This document shows, one piece after another, positions 1-9,277 of a stretch of DNA of 64,000 nt (positions within the stretch are counted from its first letter, which is position 1; each line of letters opens with the position of its first letter). The translations under genes and the position numbers were made by a program. Origin of the DNA: a virus; IMG/VR virus record IMGVR_UViG_3300042197_000642, positions 31,796 through 95,795 of that record. The stretch is one strand, 5' to 3'. Below the pieces are notes generated by a model. The model had not been told where the DNA came from and made no database searches. It saw only the letters and a list, made by a program, of their open reading frames with translations.

Positions 1-275
1 GATACTGTTGCAGCTTTTCTTCTTTGATCTAATAAGGTGTCTAAATAAAACTCTAATTTATCTGGAGCCTCTATTAAAGTGTAGTTAGGGTAGTTAGATC
101 TAATTGTTTCTAAACTTGGTGTTTCTCCATACTTTTTATAGTGGTCGCACACAAAAGTAAATAACTTCTTTTCATTTGGATCTGCAAACCAATTACTATT
201 TACGTTCTTTGTAAGAACATGCGCAAGAGACTTTTCTTGAATGATCTTACTTAAAAGTAATGATTCATTATTCAT
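1..275 (-). CDS. DnaB-like replicative helicase, N-terminal part (cut by window edge)
   Basis: The ATG at 275 overlaps the stop of the upstream gene (ATGA), and the frame stays open for 91 codons to the window edge. The peptide reads like the DnaB N-terminal primase-interaction domain: a short helix, then a NEKKLFTFVCDHYKKYGETP stretch equivalent to the usual 'H..IF..I..L...G..PD' pattern, then helices ending LDTLLDQRRKAA. The RecA-like motor with its Walker motifs would lie outside the window. The gene directly follows a DnaC-like loader gene in the same operon, which supports a helicase role. Family assignment rests on this pattern and context. Confidence 0.7.
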   Translation of the reverse strand, partial: MNNESLLLSKIIQEKSLAHVLTKNVNSNWFADPNEKKLFTFVCDHYKKYGETPSLETIRSNYPNYTLIEAPDKLEFYLDTLLDQRRKAATV

Positions 276-679
276 AATTGCGAAAAGTCCATTCCCCAGT
301 GCCCATATCTCAATAAGCGAGTCGGTAAATCTAGCACACCTATAACCTCTGGCCTATAAGGCAACTCTTGAACTAGATGGTCAATTGCCTCATAAGCTGT
401 AAAATACCTAAATGGATTAGTTCCTTTTTTATCTAATTTATTAATTAAATCTTCTAATTGTTCCTCTGTATGAGAAAAAGAAATAAGTTCTAAAGTATAT
501 CCAACACGCTGAGAAAAGACGTAAAGACGGCTTAAAGTAGACCTATTAAAGGTTTCTACCTTTTTTGAAACAGGAATGATTTTAAATTGTTTCTTGACCT
601 GCACATCAATGTCAATAAACGTGTCAACAACAACGATTACTCTTTTTGGTAATTCGTTGCTTATGTCCCCCTTAAGCAT
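272..679 (-). CDS. Hypothetical protein in replication operon
   Basis: A 135-residue protein between the SWIM-type protein and the DnaB-like helicase, joined to the helicase by an ATGA overlap. It has alternating beta/alpha predicted character (RVIVVVDTFIDID near residues 13-25, a second hydrophobic strand near GYTLELISF) and ends in a conserved-looking aromatic tail (RYGHWGMDF). The VVVDTFIDID strand ending in acidic residues could be a metal or nucleotide site of a HAD- or Toprim-like fold, but I cannot identify the family. No membrane segment or signal peptide is visible. Confidence 0.6.
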   Translation of the reverse strand: MLKGDISNELPKRVIVVVDTFIDIDVQVKKQFKIIPVSKKVETFNRSTLSRLYVFSQRVGYTLELISFSHTEEQLEDLINKLDKKGTNPFRYFTAYEAIDHLVQELPYRPEVIGVLDLPTRLLRYGHWGMDFSQL

Positions 680-682
680 TAT

Positions 683-997
683 TTATAAAACCTCTATTTT
701 TCCATACCTTATAACAAAGTCTCTAAAAGTAGAATTAGATTCTTGTGCTTTTTCTGCATCTTCTCTAGATGCTTTTGTTGAGATTTCTAAAGGGTAAGTA
801 CCGCCGTTTGTTTCTATACGAGCTTTTACAAACTTAACATGTTTACAAAAGTTACGACCACGGAAACCAGCGCATGTGCAATAAAGGTTATCTTCTTTAT
901 CAGTACTTACTTCAAAAATGCTTGGTCCAGGAGTTTGCTGTTGAGTTAGAAAAACTTGAATAAGTCTTAACTCTTCTGACACGAAGGCCTCTTTCAT
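683..997 (-). CDS. SWIM-type zinc-finger protein
   Basis: A 104-residue protein with a clear SWIM zinc-finger signature CxCx8CxH (C40, C42, C51, H53; YCTCAGFRGRNFCKHV). SWIM domains bind zinc and usually support DNA or protein binding. It lies between the DnaC-like ATPase gene (ATGA overlap at 994-997) and the helicase gene, so a role in replication or recombination is likely. The protein is little more than the finger with short flanks. Target unknown. Confidence 0.75.
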   Translation of the reverse strand: MKEAFVSEELRLIQVFLTQQQTPGPSIFEVSTDKEDNLYCTCAGFRGRNFCKHVKFVKARIETNGGTYPLEISTKASREDAEKAQESNSTFRDFVIRYGKIEVL

Positions 998-1689
998 AGT
1001 TTACGAAGGTCTCCTTTCTGGCTATCCCATCGTATCTCAGCAAAAGCTTCTTTTGCAAAGCTTGCTGTTGATTCACCGTATTCGGATGGCCAAGCAGAAA
1101 GACCGTAGTTAGTGGTAACTATGGTAGGCAATCCTTTTGAATGGCGTGTGCGCAACACATGATGAAACATGTTTTTCTGCCAACCCGATGCCGAAGTGTG
1201 TTCTTTTCCTAAATCATCAATTACTAAGATCCTTATGTTGTAGCCATCGTCTTTAGCCTCACCAAATATGCCGGCAAGTAATAGGTTATCTTCTGAATTT
1301 GGGTCTGATTCCATGGTTCGACCTTTTAAGTCTAACAATTCAGCAAAAGTAATAAAATGCACAGGTCGGACTAAAACTGACCCAGACTTAGAGGCAAAGT
1401 TCTCCATTGAGAAGGTTCTAATCATGTCCTGTATCGCAGCTGCTGCTATGGTGGTTTTGCCATGTCCGGGGTGGCCTGAAATTAATAACCCTTTGCCACT
1501 AGAAGCCTTTCCAGAGGCTCGAATGATGTCTCCCTTGACCACATCCTCAATCCAGCCTCTAATGCGGTTTAAACCGGTTTTAGAGGCATCCTGGCAGTCG
1601 TCTAAAGTCCACCCTAGGTATTGATTTGGAATACCAGCGATTTGCAGCCACGTACGGCGTCTTATAGGTAAATCCGTTGGGGTGTACAC
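994..1689 (-). CDS. DnaC-like helicase loader / AAA+ ATPase
   Basis: A 231-residue AAA+ ATPase of the DnaC/IstB type. Walker A is at residues 72-79 (GHPGHGKT) and Walker B at about 154-159 (ILVIDD), followed by LGKEHTSASGW as in DnaC proteins. The region near TRHSKGLPTIVTTNYGL is the sensor 1 / arginine-finger part. It would load the DnaB-like helicase encoded two genes downstream. Length matches DnaC-type loaders. It starts one base after the stop of the winged-helix gene and overlaps the SWIM gene at its end. Confidence 0.85.
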   Translation of the reverse strand: MYTPTDLPIRRRTWLQIAGIPNQYLGWTLDDCQDASKTGLNRIRGWIEDVVKGDIIRASGKASSGKGLLISGHPGHGKTTIAAAAIQDMIRTFSMENFASKSGSVLVRPVHFITFAELLDLKGRTMESDPNSEDNLLLAGIFGEAKDDGYNIRILVIDDLGKEHTSASGWQKNMFHHVLRTRHSKGLPTIVTTNYGLSAWPSEYGESTASFAKEAFAEIRWDSQKGDLRKL

Positions 1690-2562
1690 CTACAATCCCC
1701 TTTCGGTCCAGTATTTATCATCTTCTTCTTCAGCAGACTCTTGGATTGACCTTGAGGCTATTGATCCGAGCCTAGCATCACTTAGAAGCATTGGGAACAT
1801 CTTTAAGAAAAGACGCCATAGGTGCTCTGGCTCTGAGTACTTTGATAAGTCTATGCGTAGAAAGAATCTTTCCATAACCTGCATCTCGATCTCGCCATTG
1901 GTTCCATATTTGTTTCTAGTGTTCCCCATAGCCTTTACAAATTGGCTAGCGTTAACGTTCCAAGGCTTGATATGCATGGTCCAAATGCGATTTGAGAACT
2001 CCTGACAGACGTGCTTAGGCTTCCATTGGCTAACTGGAATCTCGCTTCTGTATAGGTTGTTTTTTTCAACCTTTTGAGCCTTTTGCTCTTCATACTTTTC
2101 TTTGCTTTTACGTAAAGCTTTCTCAGACTCCTTAAGATACTCGTCTTTATCTATAGAGTTCTCGGAACTAAATAAGTTGTCCCAACCTCCCATACTTACC
2201 TCCAATACTTTTGTTTCTTCTTTCTCTCGAACTTCAGTTCGAGTATTTGCAAAACTATTAATACAATTAGTAATTAAGCTATAAGGATTATTAGCTAATT
2301 GGCTATTGGGCTTGCACTGCTGTAAAGGGAGTGCGGTTTCAGCACTCCCAGAATAGCACTCCACAACCTCAGATATTGTAATTAGGTTACTACCAAACCT
2401 TCTAGTAGTAGTCTTTATTAATCCTAAAGTTCTAAGTTCTTTTAGGGCAGCTAGCATACCCCTTCTACCATCTTTAAATACCTCAGCCAACCTATCAGCC
2501 GATATTGGGATGTTAGTTGCAACTAAGTACATGTATATCCCAAATGCCTTACCTGAAATCAC
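1690..2562 (-). CDS. Winged-helix replication protein, candidate replication initiator
   Basis: A 290-residue protein. Residues 1-70 form a MarR/RepA-like winged helix: the segment ISADRLAEVFKDGRRGMLAA is a helix-turn-helix and is followed by a basic wing (IKTTTRRFGSN). The middle is charged and coiled (residues about 125-180). The C-terminal third is helical, with a W-rich patch (SQWKPKHVCQEFSNRIW). This architecture matches phage primosome or DnaD-type initiators that sit directly before a DnaC-like loader. Start overlaps the previous stop (ATGA). Confidence 0.6.
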   Translation of the reverse strand: MISGKAFGIYMYLVATNIPISADRLAEVFKDGRRGMLAALKELRTLGLIKTTTRRFGSNLITISEVVECYSGSAETALPLQQCKPNSQLANNPYSLITNCINSFANTRTEVREKEETKVLEVSMGGWDNLFSSENSIDKDEYLKESEKALRKSKEKYEEQKAQKVEKNNLYRSEIPVSQWKPKHVCQEFSNRIWTMHIKPWNVNASQFVKAMGNTRNKYGTNGEIEMQVMERFFLRIDLSKYSEPEHLWRLFLKMFPMLLSDARLGSIASRSIQESAEEEDDKYWTERGL

Positions 2563-3209
2563 TTGCCCTTGTCCTTCTTCATTTCTTTGACTACTTCTCT
2601 AGCAATAACTTTTGCAAGTAAGGTTATGGACTCTGCTATAGTGAACGTGTCATCATCTACCTCTTCAAACTCTTCATCTGAAGGCTCTTCTTCATCTTCC
2701 TCATTTTCTTCAAATAACGAAGGATGATCTGATTTAGCAGTCGTGCTTTCTACTTCTGGCATCTTTGGTGTTTCAACCTTTTGTATATCTTTAGAAGCCT
2801 CAATTTTCGTAAGGCCGTCAGTTAAATCAAACGCAGGAATACCTGCTTCAGATACATAACCAATGATGTTAGCGGTTTCCATATCTTCATCAGACCAAAG
2901 CATAAAAACGGTAGAGTCAGAGCCCTTAAAGGATGAAATAGCATCTTTTATTGGATTGTCTGAATGACTAACTGTTGCTTGTGGTAAACCTTCTGATATA
3001 AAGCCTTCATTAGCAAATACTAATAAATCTTTATTATTATCTTTTGCAAACTGAGCTGCAAAAACTTGCCCTTGACTTGCTTGTCTATTAAATGCTAATA
3101 CAATTACGTACTTATCTTTTTTATTAAAAAAGTAGTCGTCTAGTAAAGCATCTACATTTGCTCTGCTGGTTTCTCCAGATCCCAGAACTAGTATATGTTT
3201 TGTTGGCAT
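2559..3209 (-). CDS. Hypothetical protein with Rossmann-like N-terminus and acidic C-terminus
   Basis: I place the start at the ATG at 3209, which follows a strong ribosome-binding site (AAGGGAGG), rather than the in-frame GTG 30 bases upstream. The N-terminus (KHILVLGSGETSRANVDALL) resembles a nucleotide-binding strand-loop-helix, with further beta strands (VIVLAFNRQ, DSTVFMLWSDED). After residue 150 comes a strongly acidic linker (EENEEDEEEPSDEEFEEVDD) and a short amphipathic C-terminal helix. Family not recognised. Conserved neighbours suggest a DNA-metabolism function. Confidence 0.6.
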   Translation of the reverse strand: MPTKHILVLGSGETSRANVDALLDDYFFNKKDKYVIVLAFNRQASQGQVFAAQFAKDNNKDLLVFANEGFISEGLPQATVSHSDNPIKDAISSFKGSDSTVFMLWSDEDMETANIIGYVSEAGIPAFDLTDGLTKIEASKDIQKVETPKMPEVESTTAKSDHPSLFEENEEDEEEPSDEEFEEVDDDTFTIAESITLLAKVIAREVVKEMKKDKGK

Positions 3210-3240
3210 ATGCCCTCCCTTAGAGGGAATAGCATACACA

Positions 3241-3528
3241 TTATTCTCTATCTGGTTTAACAGCCCTAACTATGGCGGGTTGGTATGTCGAAATACGAGA
3301 CCCAATAGCTACAAGCAAGGCTGAGACAAAAGCCCCCGCCACCGTATAAATTACGAATACACGAATTGATTCAATACCTAGTAGCCATGCGCCGCCAGAT
3401 GATAAGCCTAACGCTGTCAAAGCTTTAATTAGCCTAAGGTTAATATAGTTTTCTATTATTTCAAATATCTGATCTAGTACTGCAAGCCAAAATGAAGCAA
3501 AACATGCAATAAGAATTAAGTCCAGCAT
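3241..3528 (-). CDS. Small membrane protein
   Basis: A 95-residue protein with three probable membrane segments (LDLILIACFASFWLAVLD at the N-terminus, ALTALGLSSGGAWLLGI in the middle and VFVIYTVAGAFVSALLVAIG near residue 70) and a basic tail. It lies between the last baseplate/fibre gene and the replication genes. A TATACT box precedes it at about 3531-3536. It could be a holin or an inner-membrane accessory protein; nothing diagnostic is visible. Confidence 0.55.
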   Translation of the reverse strand: MLDLILIACFASFWLAVLDQIFEIIENYINLRLIKALTALGLSSGGAWLLGIESIRVFVIYTVAGAFVSALLVAIGSRISTYQPAIVRAVKPDRE

Positions 3529-3541
3529 AGCTGGAAGTATA

Positions 3542-6019
3542 CTACGTTTTTGGCTGAGCTAAGTAAATAGTAAAAGTTGTGCCTGATGTCAAAAACTCGG
3601 GTAAAGCAGTTTTTAATCTAGATTCAATTGCTACTCTATTGGTGTATAGGTGGGATCTCGCACCATTAGCTATTCCGCCTTCCCAATACAGCTCTTCATC
3701 AGTTGCTGGGCCTTGGTTACCATCAAAGTACGGAAGCAAAAATGGAGTGTTTTCAAGCAATGCGTGGTCTATTGCCAACTCTGCCCCAGGTGTAGCGGGA
3801 ATCCATAAAAACTCCACTTTTGCATTAACTGCATTTTCTGGAGATATTCCAGTTACATAAACTCTAGTCCAGTCTGTAGTTATATTAGTGCTAACTCCTA
3901 TAGATTCATTAATTAAAATATCATTAGAGTCATACCAATATATAGTGCAGATACCTGTTTGGCTACCGCTGTAAGATTTTGTATATATGCTAAAAGTGTA
4001 AGAGGAACCGGGATAATATATAGGAATTAAAACAGATGTCCCTGTAGTTGATTCTACGTTTACTGGCGTAGTAGAGGGTGCTGTAAGTTTTATTACTGAT
4101 CCAGATTTAGCAACCGTTCCAGATACAGTTGTTAATGGTACATTTCCAGTTGTTAAACTAAAAGTAATAGTATTTTCAGTAACTACAGACACAGTGTGTT
4201 GTCCGTCTACTGTCACGTTAATGCCACTTACATTTATAACATCTCCAACTTTAATTTCATGACGTAAAGTAGTGTTTAACTCAACTAAATTAGTTTGTAT
4301 AAAGTAAGAATTAACCTGATATGTTGGATCGTCTGGATCCGGGGTTTCAGCGTCTGTAACGTATGTAGCGTTTAAGATGTTCCAAGGCGCTAAAGATCCA
4401 GCAAAATTTGGATTTATTAACTCATTAATTCTACTTGCTTTTAAAGTAATATGTAAGTTTCTAGCTTCATCAAACTCGGTAACTGCAGCAGATTGCTCAA
4501 ACTGAGCTGCGTCAAAATAATGGTGCTCTCCGCTTGCGGCGTTTGCTACAGAAGCAATAGAAATGATAGGAACAGCATAATAAGCAGTAGCTGGAGCAGT
4601 TCCAGTTACAGTAGGTCTTACCGTAAAGATTCCAGTGTTTCCATTTGGCGTAGCGGTTCCGTTAGTTGTAGAAATAGACGTACCAAATCGGTTATACCAA
4701 TGAATACTTAATGTAACACTTCTAGAGGTAGAGCCAACTGAATAAATGCTAAATGTGTAAGGCAGACCAGCTGTTACTGGTATGCCTGAGCCAATAGGAT
4801 CTGACTCAGCAGCAGAAATAGATACTGTTCCAGCACTGGCGCTTGAGTTAGAGATCCTTAATATTCCACTTTGTTTATTTGGATATCCATTAATAGTAGT
4901 TGGTTCATCCCAAGGAACTGGAAAAGACGATAATACACCTGTTGTTTCTGTTGTAGCAATATCATAAAACGTTTTAGCAAACGACACGGTGTTTGTAGTT
5001 ACAGCCGTTAAAGTGACTGGAGAAGTTGTATTTATTAATGGTATAGGTGACCCTGAAATGTTTACTTGGTCTCCAATACTGTAACCGTGTGCGGTATCTA
5101 AAGTTATAATTAATACGTTTGAGGCTACTTGGTAGTGGGTAACATTGCATGTAGTAAGTGCTTTTAAGACAGCATTAGACTTGCTTTCCCAAAGACCTGT
5201 AGACTCTTCAAAAGAAGAAGAATTGTAATCAAGCATTAAGTTATGGCTCACTACAATACCGTTAACCCCAGGGTTTGGTAAAGACGTATCTGGGTCAGGT
5301 ACCGCGTATCCGCTAAACGCTTTTATAAATTCTCTAATACCTTGATTACTACCTTTTTCTTTGTATAACTGAACAGCGTCACGTACAAGGACTCTAGACT
5401 GTTGTAATCCAATTTCTGGTTCAAACTTTAATCCAAACTCTTCTAAAAGAGTAGGGAGTATTGCACCGTTACTAACACTTAAATCGTATCTTTTTGTTGA
5501 GTTTTCTATAAAAGTTCTATATTTATCTAACTCAAACCCAAAAATACTTAAAAACTTATACAAACTTTGATTTGTTTCGTTACTTTTAGCCGAAGACAAA
5601 CTTGTATATTTATAAGGTTCTGGAATGTATTTATATAATAAATTAGCAGTTTTAAAGTCTTTTACTGCTAAAGCTGATACGTCACCTGCTTTAACCCAAA
5701 CATATTGTGAAATATCATAAACAAATAAAGAATAATAATAGAATCTTCCAGTAATTATATCGTTGTCGTCTAATAAAGAAGCAGGATCAAATCCGTAATA
5801 TCTGTCTAAAAGTTCTTTTCCTTCAAAAGCACTAGTAGGAAATCCATAAGTTCCTCTAACTAAACGAATTCTATTCCAAGAGCCGCTAGGGCTAGTCCAA
5901 TTTAACTTTATTTGCCCATGACCATACGGTACTGCTGTAAAATCAGTTACAATATAATCAACTAAAGCTGGTTGACCATAAAATGCTGAACCGTAATAAT
6001 TAATACCGTAACGGGACAT
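3542..6019 (-). CDS. Baseplate/tail protein (P2 gpI / TIGR02242-like) with C-terminal beta modules
   Basis: An 825-residue protein. Residues about 1-270 contain the tail-protein domain seen next to gpJ in many contractile tails: a Tyr/Gly-rich start, then ILPTLLEEFGLKF and VRDAVQLYKEKGSNQGIREF, the usual TIGR02242 hallmark. The rest is beta-rich. It has at least two copies of a beta module found in other virion genes here (starting near THYQVASNVLIITLD and near NSYFIQTNLVELN), alternating with carbohydrate-binding-like jelly-roll segments (PYTFSIYSVGS, SYTFSIYTKSY). It follows gpJ and a short tail gene in the operon. Likely baseplate periphery with receptor-binding or decoration domains. Confidence 0.75.
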   Translation of the reverse strand: MSRYGINYYGSAFYGQPALVDYIVTDFTAVPYGHGQIKLNWTSPSGSWNRIRLVRGTYGFPTSAFEGKELLDRYYGFDPASLLDDNDIITGRFYYYSLFVYDISQYVWVKAGDVSALAVKDFKTANLLYKYIPEPYKYTSLSSAKSNETNQSLYKFLSIFGFELDKYRTFIENSTKRYDLSVSNGAILPTLLEEFGLKFEPEIGLQQSRVLVRDAVQLYKEKGSNQGIREFIKAFSGYAVPDPDTSLPNPGVNGIVVSHNLMLDYNSSSFEESTGLWESKSNAVLKALTTCNVTHYQVASNVLIITLDTAHGYSIGDQVNISGSPIPLINTTSPVTLTAVTTNTVSFAKTFYDIATTETTGVLSSFPVPWDEPTTINGYPNKQSGILRISNSSASAGTVSISAAESDPIGSGIPVTAGLPYTFSIYSVGSTSRSVTLSIHWYNRFGTSISTTNGTATPNGNTGIFTVRPTVTGTAPATAYYAVPIISIASVANAASGEHHYFDAAQFEQSAAVTEFDEARNLHITLKASRINELINPNFAGSLAPWNILNATYVTDAETPDPDDPTYQVNSYFIQTNLVELNTTLRHEIKVGDVINVSGINVTVDGQHTVSVVTENTITFSLTTGNVPLTTVSGTVAKSGSVIKLTAPSTTPVNVESTTGTSVLIPIYYPGSSYTFSIYTKSYSGSQTGICTIYWYDSNDILINESIGVSTNITTDWTRVYVTGISPENAVNAKVEFLWIPATPGAELAIDHALLENTPFLLPYFDGNQGPATDEELYWEGGIANGARSHLYTNRVAIESRLKTALPEFLTSGTTFTIYLAQPKT

Positions 6020-6023
6020 TTAA

Positions 6024-6500
6024 TTACTCAAATGCTAATAAAGCGTTAACGTTGTCTACTTCTTGAGAGGTAGGGGATACTAAAGCACCACTTGCGTTAA
6101 TATAAGTAGTTGGTGTATTAGATCCGCTAGGGCGCCATTCTTGCAAATTAGCAGTTTGTCCAACTTTAGCTTTAACAATTATTCCTATGTTATCGTTAGC
6201 AGCTGGAGTAATAAGATTTTGAGAGTCTGCTGACTTCTTTAAATATTGAGTGTGAGTGTCTGCAACAATGCCGGTTTCAATGTTAGCTAGTCTAGCTCCT
6301 ACAGTTGAAAACGTTTGAGAAGACGCACTAAAAGAGCCAACTGAAGACGGTGTTGTTGAAACATTTGGATTAACACCAAGCACTGACTCAATTGCTAATA
6401 CTTCTTCTTGTAATGTGTTAGGGTGCGAAGCATCAATAACGTCTGTAACGTTAGTTTTAGACGTAAAGACCTTAACCGAACCTGGATAACTTGCTGCCAT
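6024..6500 (-). CDS. Short tail-fibre/baseplate attachment protein
   Basis: A 158-residue protein. The N-terminus (NVTDVIDASHPNTLQEEVLA) and the following IESVLGVNP resemble the N-terminal module of many phage fibre proteins ('D.I.A..VN.LQ.EI.AIE..LG'). A short repeat-poor beta tail follows (GIIVKAKVGQTANLQEW, resembling fibre shaft ends). It lies between gpJ and the TIGR02242-like tail gene. It is probably a fibre anchor or small fibre; the exact position in the particle is not known. Confidence 0.6.
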   Translation of the reverse strand: MAASYPGSVKVFTSKTNVTDVIDASHPNTLQEEVLAIESVLGVNPNVSTTPSSVGSFSASSQTFSTVGARLANIETGIVADTHTQYLKKSADSQNLITPAANDNIGIIVKAKVGQTANLQEWRPSGSNTPTTYINASGALVSPTSQEVDNVNALLAFE

Positions 6501-6502
6501 GA

Positions 6503-8197
6503 TTAACCTGCTATTCCGCCTGAGGCATTGATTGTAAGTACTCCTACTTCAGGTAGCTCATTAAACTCGCAGGTTACATCGGATATAACCACGCCAGTTG
6601 CTGTTCCTGAAGGAGAAACCGCTGTTGATGGTACGTTAGTAGCTGTTAAATTATATGAAAATGTATTTGAACTTGTTGCAGTAATATAGTATCTACCATT
6701 AAACACAGTATCAACACCAGTAATGCTTACAGTTTCTCCAACTAAAAAGTTATGAGCAACACTAGTAGTAAGAGTAGCCACTCCTGTAGTTAAAACTTTA
6801 TTAGTTATAGAAGAAGTTTTAACCGCTGTTTGTTTTGATAATAAAACTGGTGTTACTTGTAAAACACCGCTTATGCTTGATACCGTTTCTAAAACATCAC
6901 TTAGTTTAATGGTATCGCCAAACACAACATTGTCTATATCTAATAGTAAATTTAAATCATTTTCTATTTGAGTTCTAATTGCAGAAGTCTTATACTGAGG
7001 GGCAACCGTTACGTCTACCGTTATATCAATTTTTGCATAAGATGGTGGTTGCACTGTTACAGTAGTATTTGGAGGACATTTATCTATATAGTACTCTAAT
7101 AATCTATTAGCAATTGTATTAAATATAGCTGTCGGATTTAGTGAACCATCAATACCACGATCACCAAATAAAGAAATATATACAGTTACATTAGAATAAA
7201 CATTTGCTTTAGCAACAGCTTTTGATATACCTGTTACTTGCAAGGCTAAGCTTGCGTAATCTGCTAAAGATACCGCTCTGTTTAATGCTTTTAAACTAGC
7301 AGGAGCATTAATTCTAATTGAGTCTGTAGACTCTTCGTCAGCCCCCGCTACAGCCGCAGACTGATTATTAACCGATAATCCTGCATTTGAGTTAGTAACA
7401 ATATAAGTAAGGGTATTAGCAGAAACGTTTCCTGAATCTCCACCGCCAACTCTGTAAGACGCATATATTTCCGCACCAGAAGGCGGTATTCTTCCACTAA
7501 CGTTGTCGCCAAAAGACACATAAGTAATACCATCAGCATCTGTGTTTATAACAAATACTGGGTCACTTCCAGCGTAATCAATTATATAAGGAACTTGATT
7601 ATAGGTAATTCCGTTAACACTTATTGAGACGCTACTTTCAATAATTGAAGTTTCTGAAAGTTCAAAAGTTTGACCAGAAGCTCCGTTTGAAGTGCCAATT
7701 AATTCATCAAATATACTTTCGCCTTGAGTGGCGACAACTGTTGCGCTTCCGTTTACTGTTCCTACTTTAGCTGGAACAGATATAGATGCAGCGGTTTCAA
7801 ATATGATTTGCGTAGACTCTCCATTAACTATAGAAGTAGTTGCTACTTGAGTAAGGGCGGGTACAGTTATTGTACCCGAACTACTATTTTGAAAAGTTAA
7901 CTCAACAAGAGCTGCTGTTTTTTGTGTTGGTACATACCCTAATAGCGATGCAATTTGCAATACGCTGTTTCTTTGACTTGCTGTAGTAATAAAAGACTCA
8001 TTAGTAGATCTATCAATATTGTAATTAAGTAAGTCGCCTACGTAAGAAAACAATTCTAATAAAACAATACCAAAGTCTGCAGCATTTCGTGAGGACCACT
8101 CTGGGGCATAGAGCGGGATTAAATCAAGCAAATCTTGTCTAATAGACGTGTAGTCTCTAGATGTATAATTTACTTGAGGAATAAAATTAGTACTCAC
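6503..8197 (-). CDS. Baseplate J-like wedge protein
   Basis: A 564-residue member of the baseplate J / T4 gp6 family. The N-terminus (VNYTSRDYTSIRQDLLDLIP, then NAADFGIVLLELFSYVGDLL) is the classic gpJ opening, followed by the GYVPTQKTAA insert and the central DGITYVSFGD motif. The conserved C-terminal wedge part runs to about residue 450. After that is an extra beta module (from about SITNKVLTTGVATLTT) shared with other virion proteins in this window and not normal for gpJ. Overlaps the gp25-like gene start by 11 bases. Confidence 0.9.
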   Translation of the reverse strand: MSTNFIPQVNYTSRDYTSIRQDLLDLIPLYAPEWSSRNAADFGIVLLELFSYVGDLLNYNIDRSTNESFITTASQRNSVLQIASLLGYVPTQKTAALVELTFQNSSSGTITVPALTQVATTSIVNGESTQIIFETAASISVPAKVGTVNGSATVVATQGESIFDELIGTSNGASGQTFELSETSIIESSVSISVNGITYNQVPYIIDYAGSDPVFVINTDADGITYVSFGDNVSGRIPPSGAEIYASYRVGGGDSGNVSANTLTYIVTNSNAGLSVNNQSAAVAGADEESTDSIRINAPASLKALNRAVSLADYASLALQVTGISKAVAKANVYSNVTVYISLFGDRGIDGSLNPTAIFNTIANRLLEYYIDKCPPNTTVTVQPPSYAKIDITVDVTVAPQYKTSAIRTQIENDLNLLLDIDNVVFGDTIKLSDVLETVSSISGVLQVTPVLLSKQTAVKTSSITNKVLTTGVATLTTSVAHNFLVGETVSITGVDTVFNGRYYITATSSNTFSYNLTATNVPSTAVSPSGTATGVVISDVTCEFNELPEVGVLTINASGGIAG

Positions 8198-8594
8198 TTA
8201 GTCCCTCCAAAATAGCGTCTCCACTTCTTGTAAACAAACCATACTTTATACTTACTACATCATCTTCATTTGTTGGAAGTTTGTAAGTTACAGTAAACTC
8301 AAGTGTACCATCTTCTGGTTTTAAAACTTCTACTTTGTTTAACACTAAATCGGGAAGCCACTTAGAAAACCCGGCTCTTACCTCTGAAACAACTATAGAT
8401 TCGGCTTCTGATTCAGTTTCAAAAACGGAAGTTCTGGCTGCAGTTCCAAATGTAGGTACCATAACCCTTTCGTTGTATAGGCTCATAATTACACTTATGA
8501 CCCTATCTTGGTATATCTTTTTGTAATCTGTTGTATACCCAACTTCACCTGCAGCGGTAAAAGTAAAAGGCAAAGCAATGCATCTTTGCGACAT
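8187..8594 (-). CDS. Baseplate wedge protein, gp25/W-like
   Basis: A 135-residue gp25-like protein: YQDRVISVIMSLYNERVMVP, then TFGTAARTSVFE (the P.FGs.l...lfe motif), and a C-terminal beta hairpin (LEFTVTYKL). It nucleates sheath assembly at the baseplate. The gene sits between gp5-like and gpJ genes as in other contractile systems and overlaps both neighbours. Confidence 0.88.
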   Translation of the reverse strand: MSQRCIALPFTFTAAGEVGYTTDYKKIYQDRVISVIMSLYNERVMVPTFGTAARTSVFETESEAESIVVSEVRAGFSKWLPDLVLNKVEVLKPEDGTLEFTVTYKLPTNEDDVVSIKYGLFTRSGDAILEGLSEY

Positions 8595-9277
8595 TACTCA
8601 GCTCCTATCCATACGGGAAAGTTAGGGTCTCCTGCTATAAACATTACCCAAACTATGGTTCCTGGTTGTGGTTTCCATTTTCCTATTAAGTTTATAGTAG
8701 CAATAATTCCTGGAGTTGCCGGCCCAATCCCTGCATTATCATGGCTTAAAAAGGTGTTGCTGTTACTTGCAGACGAGACAAATTGTATGTAATCCCCAGC
8801 ATCTAAGTCTAAAATTAATGATACGGTCATCGTTATTTCAGCGCCGCTTCCGGCTAATGTAATTTTGGTGTTGCTATCTGGAATGTCTATTCCGTTCTTT
8901 CTGTACCACATATTAGCAGTTCCAGTATTAGCGCTTGATTTAGTAAACATGCAAGAAAACTGAGCAAAGTAATCTCCTGTCTCTTCTACATAAATACGAG
9001 TTCCATCTAAGTAAGTTTTACTAGTGTCAAGCTCAAACCAGTTATTAACTACTGTAGGAGTATTAACCCCAATAGCTTGGTCTGCTATTGTGTAAAAAGT
9101 TCCATAAGGGTATTTAGACTGTCCAATACTTCCACTAGATGCCCTGACCCAATCAGTTACATTGTTGCCAAACAGTTGAGGAACTTTAATTCTTACACGC
9201 CCTTGACTTTCGGGGTCGTTAGAGTCAACAACTAAACCTTCGTATAATCCGTAATACCTGCGATCTGCATCTATCAT
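8594..9277 (-). CDS. Baseplate hub/spike protein with gp5-type OB fold carrying an inserted beta domain
   Basis: Start set at the ATG at 9277, which overlaps the stop of the upstream gpD-like gene (ATGA); the longer frame to 9364 lies inside that gene. The OB-fold signature is split. YGLYEGLVVDSNDPESQGRV and VKVP-like strands lie at the start (about residues 8-40). The closing strands PQPGTIVWVMFIAGDPNFPV are at the very end. Between them, about residues 75-200 form a separate jelly-roll-like segment (MWYRKNGIDIPDSNTKI, LDAGDYIQFVSSASNS) resembling C1q/TNF-like phage fibre heads. No lysozyme domain or long spike helix is present. Confidence 0.8.
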   Translation of the reverse strand: MIDADRRYYGLYEGLVVDSNDPESQGRVRIKVPQLFGNNVTDWVRASSGSIGQSKYPYGTFYTIADQAIGVNTPTVVNNWFELDTSKTYLDGTRIYVEETGDYFAQFSCMFTKSSANTGTANMWYRKNGIDIPDSNTKITLAGSGAEITMTVSLILDLDAGDYIQFVSSASNSNTFLSHDNAGIGPATPGIIATINLIGKWKPQPGTIVWVMFIAGDPNFPVWIGAE

